A DNA stretch of 49,654 bases. Origin: a filamentous cyanobacterium CCP2 (GTDB lineage: Bacteria > Cyanobacteriota > Cyanobacteriia > Elainellales > Elainellaceae). The stretch spans positions 1 through 49,654 of the forward strand of contig PVWD01000010.1 of assembly GCA_003003615.1 (NCBI GenBank), written 5' to 3'. Position 1 is the first letter of the stretch, and every line of letters begins with the position of its first letter. Both the position numbers and the translations under genes were made by a program. The notes beneath the pieces are model-generated. The model ran no database searches. It was not told where the DNA came from and saw only the letters and a program-made list of their open reading frames with translations. This document shows positions 44,579 through 49,654 of the stretch, piece by piece.

Positions 44579-46855
44579 ATGGTTAATGCTCAAACCAGAG
44601 CAAATGGATTACCAAACGGTGAGAGCCTGTATCAGATGCTCTTACACTCTGTCCTGGACGGGGGAGCCGCTTTGTTCGATCGCGATTTGCGATGCGTTTT
44701 GGTAGAAGGACAGGAACTTATCGAACTGGGCTTGTCCAAAGCAATGGTAGGCCAAACAATTTGGGAAGCGTTGTCCGCTGAGGTCTGCCGTTTGGTGGAA
44801 CCTGCTTACCGAGCAGCATTAGCTGGCGAAATAGTGGAATGTGAATTCACTCAAAGCGATCGGGTTTATCTGATTCGCACGGTTCCAGTTCGCAACGAGG
44901 GAAACATTGTTGCAGGTGTTTTTTATGGGAAAAACATTACTTCGTTAAAGACCAAAGAACAGGAAGCCAACCAGCGATATCAAGAATTGCAGAAACTTTT
45001 GAGAGAAGAACGGAAACAGGCGGAGGAAAACCTAAAACAACAGGCTGAATGGGAACGAATCGTCAGTTTGATTGCCCAACATATTCACCAATCCTTAAAT
45101 TTGCAAGAGATTTTGAATACGGCTGTTGTTGAAATTCAGGCGTTTCTGCAAAGCGATCGGGTAATAATTTATCACTTCATGCCCAATTTAGGTGGGATTG
45201 TTTTGGCGGAAGCATCGGAACCTGGATGGATCAAGATTTCAGGGCAAATCATTAATGATGAATACTTTACAGAACACTATGCCCAGCTTTACCAACAGGG
45301 ACGAATTCAGGTTGTCGCAGATATTTACAATGCAGACCTTACGCCTTGCCATGTAGAACTATTGGCCCAGTTTCAAGTGCGGGCAAATTTGGCAGTGCCC
45401 ATCATCCAAGGAGAACGGCTGTGGGGGTTGCTGGTGGTGCATCAGTGTAGCCAGTCTCGGCAGTGGCTTCCTCAGGAGATTCGCCTCTTACAGCATTTAG
45501 CAACGCAACTCGTGATTGCTATCCACCAATCGGAACTCTATGAGCGAGTTCAAAGATTAAATTTAGAATTAGAAAATCAAGTTCAGGAACGCACTGCTCA
45601 ACTTCAGCAAGTATTAGCATTTGAATCATTACTGAAACGCATTACGGACAAAGTTCGCGATAGCTTGGATGAAAATCAAATTTTGCAGACAGCCGTCAAA
45701 GAGTTGGCGATCGGATTAGGGGTCATCTGCTGTGATACAGCTTTGTATGACTTGGAGAAGGGCACATCTACGATTTGTCATGAATACATCCGCACCAAGA
45801 TCACACCCTCACTCGGACAAACCTTTGCAATGGCAAATTTATCTGAAGTTTATGACCAACTGTTGCAGGGACAGCACGTTCAATTTAGCTTGCTTTCAAC
45901 TCCAGACGAATGGACTCGTGGTGTGGAAAACCACTTCGCGATTTTTAGTTGTCCGTTGATGGATGATCATGGGGTTTTAGGGGATATGTGGCTGTTTAAG
46001 CCAAGCCAGGACATCTTTACGGCAGCAGAAGGGCGTTTAGTGGAACAAGTGGCAAACCAGTGCGCGATCGCCCTCCGACAATCGCGGCTTTACCAAGCAG
46101 CACAGTCCCAAGTCAAAGAACTGGAACGCCTCAACCAGCTCAAAGATGATTTTCTGAGTACAGTATCCCATGAGCTTCGGACTCCCATGTCCAATATTAA
46201 AATGGCATCCCAAATGCTAGAAATTTTGCTGAAGCAATCTCTTGCTTCAAGTGATGGACAGGAACGCATGGGCCGTTATCTCACCATTCTGCAAGATGAA
46301 TGCCAGCGGGAAACCCAACTCATTAATGATTTGCTAGAACTGTCTCGCCTGGATGCCAACGTGGAACCGCTCCGCTTGAGTACGATCGCCCTTCAAGTCT
46401 GGATTCCACACTTAGCCGAACCCTTTGAAGAACGTACCCGTACCCAGCAGCAGCAGTTACGGTTAGAGATTCCAGCTAATCTGCCAGAATTTACAACGGA
46501 TCTCTCCTATCTAGAACGCATTCTTACCGAGTTATTACAAAATGCCTGCAAATACACTCCCTCTGGCGAAACAATTACCCTGAATGTCTGCACCACTTCA
46601 GATCAGCTTATGATTACTGTGACAAACTCTGGCATTGAAATTCCAGAGAACGAACTTGTAAGAGTATTTGACAGGTTTTATCGCATTCCCAATAATGATC
46701 CTTGGAAACATGGCGGTACAGGTTTAGGATTGGCTCTTGTCAAAAAGCTGGTCAGCCAATTGAGCGGGGACATTCAAGCTGAGAGTACATTAGGGCGAAC
46801 CAGTTTTAGAATTACGCTTCCCTGGTTAGAGAGCCGCTTCACCCCGTCGATGTAG
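44579..46855 (+). CDS. PAS-GAF-GAF sensor histidine kinase, candidate cyanobacteriochrome
   Basis: 758 aa, soluble. PAS-like domain at about 15-120, coiled coil, first GAF at about 160-320, coiled coil, second GAF at about 350-520, HisKA with STVSHELRTPMSN, and HATPase with ELLQNACKYTPSGE and GGTGLGLALVKKL. The first GAF has DRVIIYHF ... ADIYNADLTPCHVELLAQFQ, then VRANLAVPI and LWGLLVV. The C257-H258 pair sits exactly where cyanobacteriochromes attach their bilin through the cysteine and contact it with the histidine. A light-sensing role is therefore plausible but needs bilin binding to be shown. No response regulator adjoins. The 3' end overlaps the convergent GH57 gene by 30 bp. Confidence 0.9.
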   Translation: MVNAQTRANGLPNGESLYQMLLHSVLDGGAALFDRDLRCVLVEGQELIELGLSKAMVGQTIWEALSAEVCRLVEPAYRAALAGEIVECEFTQSDRVYLIRTVPVRNEGNIVAGVFYGKNITSLKTKEQEANQRYQELQKLLREERKQAEENLKQQAEWERIVSLIAQHIHQSLNLQEILNTAVVEIQAFLQSDRVIIYHFMPNLGGIVLAEASEPGWIKISGQIINDEYFTEHYAQLYQQGRIQVVADIYNADLTPCHVELLAQFQVRANLAVPIIQGERLWGLLVVHQCSQSRQWLPQEIRLLQHLATQLVIAIHQSELYERVQRLNLELENQVQERTAQLQQVLAFESLLKRITDKVRDSLDENQILQTAVKELAIGLGVICCDTALYDLEKGTSTICHEYIRTKITPSLGQTFAMANLSEVYDQLLQGQHVQFSLLSTPDEWTRGVENHFAIFSCPLMDDHGVLGDMWLFKPSQDIFTAAEGRLVEQVANQCAIALRQSRLYQAAQSQVKELERLNQLKDDFLSTVSHELRTPMSNIKMASQMLEILLKQSLASSDGQERMGRYLTILQDECQRETQLINDLLELSRLDANVEPLRLSTIALQVWIPHLAEPFEERTRTQQQQLRLEIPANLPEFTTDLSYLERILTELLQNACKYTPSGETITLNVCTTSDQLMITVTNSGIEIPENELVRVFDRFYRIPNNDPWKHGGTGLGLALVKKLVSQLSGDIQAESTLGRTSFRITLPWLESRFTPSM

Positions 46856-48316
46856 TTCGCGGGCATAGTCTGTCCAAATACCCTGTCCCCAATAACGAAA
46901 ACAGCTTGTTTGCAAGAGCAAGTTATACAGCAGTGCGGTTTGGTAGGCTGGAGTTTTCGTAACAGATGGATCAGCCTGCACTTGAGAATCAAAAGTTTGA
47001 TGAAACTTAGCACTGAGTTGGTTCATTGGCTCCAATACATTTTCGTAGCCCTTTACCCAGCTAATGTCATTTGTCCAGGATGCTCCATCAACATGAAAAT
47101 GAGGATCAGAGGCATTGAGATCGGCGATCGTCCGTTCAACGGCTTCTGGGGTAGCTTGGTCTGGATTAACACGCTGCCAAATCTTGTGCTGGTTGACGGA
47201 CTGGCAAACAGGATAATCTTTTGGACTGGCCCCTGCCGCTTCTACTAGCTCAATGTATTCTGTTCCGTTTAGTCCCACCACACCGATCGCATTTTTGCCA
47301 TTCTCTTTGATCTCATACCATACCGGCAAGAAGTCACGCGGAAATTCATTCATCATCACGCCACCGTTCTCACCATCCGCAATTTGGGTGACGCAAGACG
47401 GTACAGATATCTTTCCGATCGTTTGCCTAGCTCTGCTTTTTGCTTCGTGATAGGGCTGCATTTGAGCCACTAATTTTGTATCTGAGCCTTGGGTTTTAAT
47501 CAGGGCTGTAATGGAAACCGTTTCACCTTTAGAATTGCGGGCAACCAATCGATTGGGAATATATTTGTCATCCTGATGTAAGGCCGTTCCATCCGAGCGT
47601 TCTACCGAATGTTCTTGCACCATTAGCCAACGATAGCCACAATCCTTTAATGCCTTAATGTATTCATACAGCGTATCAGGATGGTTGGGCAAGTGCATTT
47701 CTGGCGGCGAAAAGCCTTTTACCCGACGCAACGCATCATAACCAAAAACGGCAGCAAAATGATGTTGCCACGCCTGAATGTGCAGTTTCAGGTCAGGAAT
47801 GGGCGTAGACGGAACGACCGCATGACTCCACAAGGTTCCCAACCATTCCACATAGGGCTGATACTGGGGATTGCAGGTAATCTGCTTGAGCTTGTCCAAA
47901 ATGTCCGATCGGCCCATTTGGCGCAGGCTCCAGAGCAAATTTCCGGAGTAGTCCAGCATGATGCGCGGATTGCCACCATTTCCAACAATTTCTGGAATAA
48001 AATCCCCCATGCGCGAATAACACCAGGCAAAAACATCGGCATTGTGGTTATCTCCCACATGAGGATGCTCAAACATATGCTGCAAGTTACCAATTAATGC
48101 ACCATCTGTTCCTGCTGGAATGGTTGGCTGATGCATATGCAGGGCACAAGCAAAGGCAGCCGTGACATTCTCCAAACGAATGTTTGTAGTGGGCAAAAAT
48201 ATCGGATCAGTGTGATTCACCACCGATCGAATTTCTGCTTCCCAACCGCAGATATTCGGCAATCCCGATCGCAGTTCTTCCAAAGCAGGCAATTGAGTTG
48301 GGGTGGTCGCTGTCAT
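46826..48316 (-). CDS. Glycoside hydrolase family 57 protein
   Basis: 496 aa. GH57 landmarks: HMHQP at 60-64, GFSPPEMHLP with candidate nucleophile E206, and ADGENGG with candidate acid/base D314. The family has a (beta/alpha)7 barrel and acts on alpha-glucans (alpha-amylase, amylopullulanase, branching or 4-alpha-glucanotransferase activity). This one is at the short end and lacks extra domains, so the exact activity is not clear. A role in glycogen metabolism is plausible. No signal peptide, so cytosolic. Start ATG with AGAGGAAA upstream. It follows the RND gene by 52 bp on the same strand and overlaps the convergent kinase gene at its 3' end. Confidence 0.92.
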   Translation of the reverse strand: MTATTPTQLPALEELRSGLPNICGWEAEIRSVVNHTDPIFLPTTNIRLENVTAAFACALHMHQPTIPAGTDGALIGNLQHMFEHPHVGDNHNADVFAWCYSRMGDFIPEIVGNGGNPRIMLDYSGNLLWSLRQMGRSDILDKLKQITCNPQYQPYVEWLGTLWSHAVVPSTPIPDLKLHIQAWQHHFAAVFGYDALRRVKGFSPPEMHLPNHPDTLYEYIKALKDCGYRWLMVQEHSVERSDGTALHQDDKYIPNRLVARNSKGETVSITALIKTQGSDTKLVAQMQPYHEAKSRARQTIGKISVPSCVTQIADGENGGVMMNEFPRDFLPVWYEIKENGKNAIGVVGLNGTEYIELVEAAGASPKDYPVCQSVNQHKIWQRVNPDQATPEAVERTIADLNASDPHFHVDGASWTNDISWVKGYENVLEPMNQLSAKFHQTFDSQVQADPSVTKTPAYQTALLYNLLLQTSCFRYWGQGIWTDYARELHRRGEAAL

Positions 48317-48368
48317 GGGCGTTTCCTCTTAGTGCCACTGTTGAGATCCTACATCAGACTCTTTCAGT

Positions 48369-49635
48369 TCACGCCTTTTCTCGCTTCATTACCCTCGATC
48401 GCACGTCATCCAGCAAGTCATAAACCACCGGAACCACAAGCAAACTGAGCAACGTAGAGGTAATCAGTCCGCCGATAATAGCAACGGCCATGGGGGCGCG
48501 TAACTCCACACCCGCCCGGACACCCAACGCCAGCGGCAGCATACCCAGAATGGTAGAAGCCGTAGTCATTAAAATGGGGCGAAGACGAGTGGGGACGGCT
48601 TCCAGGATAGCTTGGCGGCGGCTCATCCCAGTTTTTCGCAGTTGCTTAATGTAGTCCACAATCAGAATTGCATTTTTGTTCGTTAAGCCCAGCAAAAAGA
48701 TGATGCCGATCAGCGAAATCATCCCGAAGTCACTTTGCACCAGCAATAAACCCAGCATCGCACCGACGATCGCCAACGGTAAGGATAAGAAAATTACCAG
48801 CGTATCGACCAAACTGCGGAATAGAAACAGCAGAACCAGAAGAATGCAAATGAGAGAAAGTGTCAAAGTAGAACGGAAACTTTGCAGAATCTCATTCACC
48901 TGAGCCGAATCGCCGCCTAATTCCAGTGAAATTCCAGGGGGCAGAATCGCATTCACTTCTTGCGTTGCCCGATCGCCCACCTGCCCAATGGTAAAGCCCT
49001 GACCCAGGTTGGCACTGATCGCTGCGACCCGTTCACCGTCCGATCGGGTAATCACCGTCACCGTATCGTCATCGTCCAAAATTTGAGTCGCCCTCACATC
49101 CTCAAAACCCGGAATTTCAGCAAGTCTGGCTCGAATTTCCTGCGCTGTTTCGTGCAGAAGTGCCAAATCGTTGCCCACAATTCTGACCTGAACCGGCTGT
49201 TCCCCCCCCGTATCCACAAACCGAATGTCTTCAACACTCGTCGTCACCCCTGGAATTTCGGGCAGTTCTTCCCGCAACTGATCTTGCACATCTCCAGTTG
49301 ATAGGGTGCGATCGTCCCGCAGCCTCACATAAATTGTGCCTCGGTTCGGTTCACCCTGCCGCGTGCCGACAATCGTAAAAACATTTTCGACCTGCGGCGA
49401 TTGCAGCACAAATTCATCTAGCTCTTCCGCAACCTCCAGAGACTCCTGTAAAGGATTAAAAGCGGGCAATTGGGGCAGCGTTTGACCGGGGGGAAGTTGT
49501 CCGGGGGGAAGTTGTCCGGGGGAAAGCTGGGTAGGTGGAGTCTGGGGAGAGGGAATCTGTTGGGCTTGCTGAGCTTGCTGGGCGGCTAAAAACTCTGGGG
49601 GAATTTCAGGTAGAGGAGCCGTGTAGGTAATATTA
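48369..49635 (-). CDS. RND-family efflux pump permease, C-terminal part only
   Basis: About 422 residues, open to the contig end, so the N-terminal half or more is missing. It covers the second periplasmic (porter/docking) loop, with VQVRIVGNDLALLHETAQEI, and the last six membrane helices, including LLLVQSDFGMISLIGIIFLL, TNKNAILIVDYIKQLRKTGM and RLRPILMTTASTILGMLPLA. These are standard for the HAE1/AcrB-type proton-driven exporters working as trimers with a periplasmic adaptor and outer-membrane channel. Near the edge, the loop carries an unusual Gln/Pro-rich segment encoded by 15-bp repeats. The apparent start MCIRDS is translated adapter and not protein. Confidence 0.93.
49486..49530. repeat. 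15-bp tandem repeat in RND gene
   Basis: CCGGGGGGAAGTTGT twice, then CCGGGGGAAAGCTGG. In the minus-strand protein these encode QLPPG units of the Gln/Pro-rich periplasmic loop. Confidence 0.88.
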
Positions 49636-49654
49636 CTGTCTCTTATACACATCT
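49636..49654. other. Nextera transposase adapter (assembly artefact)
   Basis: The final 19 bases, CTGTCTCTTATACACATCT, are exactly the reverse complement of the Tn5 mosaic end used in Nextera libraries. This is untrimmed adapter, not genome. Translated on the minus strand it gives the well-known artefact peptide MCIRDS. Confidence 0.98.

Overview
The window is a piece of a cyanobacterial chromosome, most likely from a filamentous non-heterocystous lineage such as Leptolyngbya or its relatives (the genus is inference). Three things support this: HIP1-type GCGATCGC/CGATCG sites are dense throughout; there are genes confined to cyanobacteria and plastids (ycf46-ycf35, psb34); and the regulatory and surface proteins (STAND-WD40, CHAT-TPR, GAF histidine kinases, PPC-domain proteins) are typical of large cyanobacterial genomes. 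It appears to be a whole assembly contig. The last 19 bases are exactly the Nextera mosaic-end adapter, and both outermost genes are cut by the ends.

Layout. 1-575: 5' part of a PpiC/SurA-like prolyl isomerase. 1.2-9.0 kb: two tandem paralogous STAND NTPases, each HTH-like domain + NB-ARC + 14 WD40 repeats. 9-11.7 kb: CDF metal exporter, two MITE-like elements, an exported formamidase-family protein. 12-14.6 kb: RHH regulator - ycf46 - ycf35. 14.8-19.3 kb: an operon-like run deoC-recO-MFS-glycosyltransferase. 19.5-24.6 kb: small conserved protein, DUF1400 protein, threonine dehydratase, SRPBCC protein, GAF histidine kinase. 25.2-27.4 kb: HerA-like ATPase and a small membrane protein, bordered by heptamer repeats.

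27.8-34.6 kb: an accessory-looking cluster. It holds two PPC-domain proteins that share an N-terminal leader, an exported 14-unit TPR protein, a small protein and a second PpiC isomerase, separated by repeat-rich spacers. 34.8-38.5 kb: small conserved protein, GST, TPR protein, recF, HMA copper-chaperone-like protein and psb34 (56 codons). 39-44.2 kb: a membrane-anchored CHAT protease homologue with TPR-like C-terminus and a large membrane-anchored partner. 44.6-49.6 kb: PAS/GAF histidine kinase with a cyanobacteriochrome-type Cys-His motif, a GH57 glycosidase and the C-terminal part of an RND pump.

Two candidate undescribed systems stand out. (1) The PPC-protein/PPIase set. The two PPC proteins lack a Sec signal but share a leader at exactly the same residue positions. 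One PPC gene and the intact PPIase gene also share an upstream element. I infer a dedicated export or folding route. (2) The CHAT protein and its downstream partner, two single-span proteins with similar membrane segments, probably a protease-sensor pair. Neither inference is proved by the sequence. I saw no tRNA, rRNA, CRISPR array, complete insertion sequence or prophage gene.
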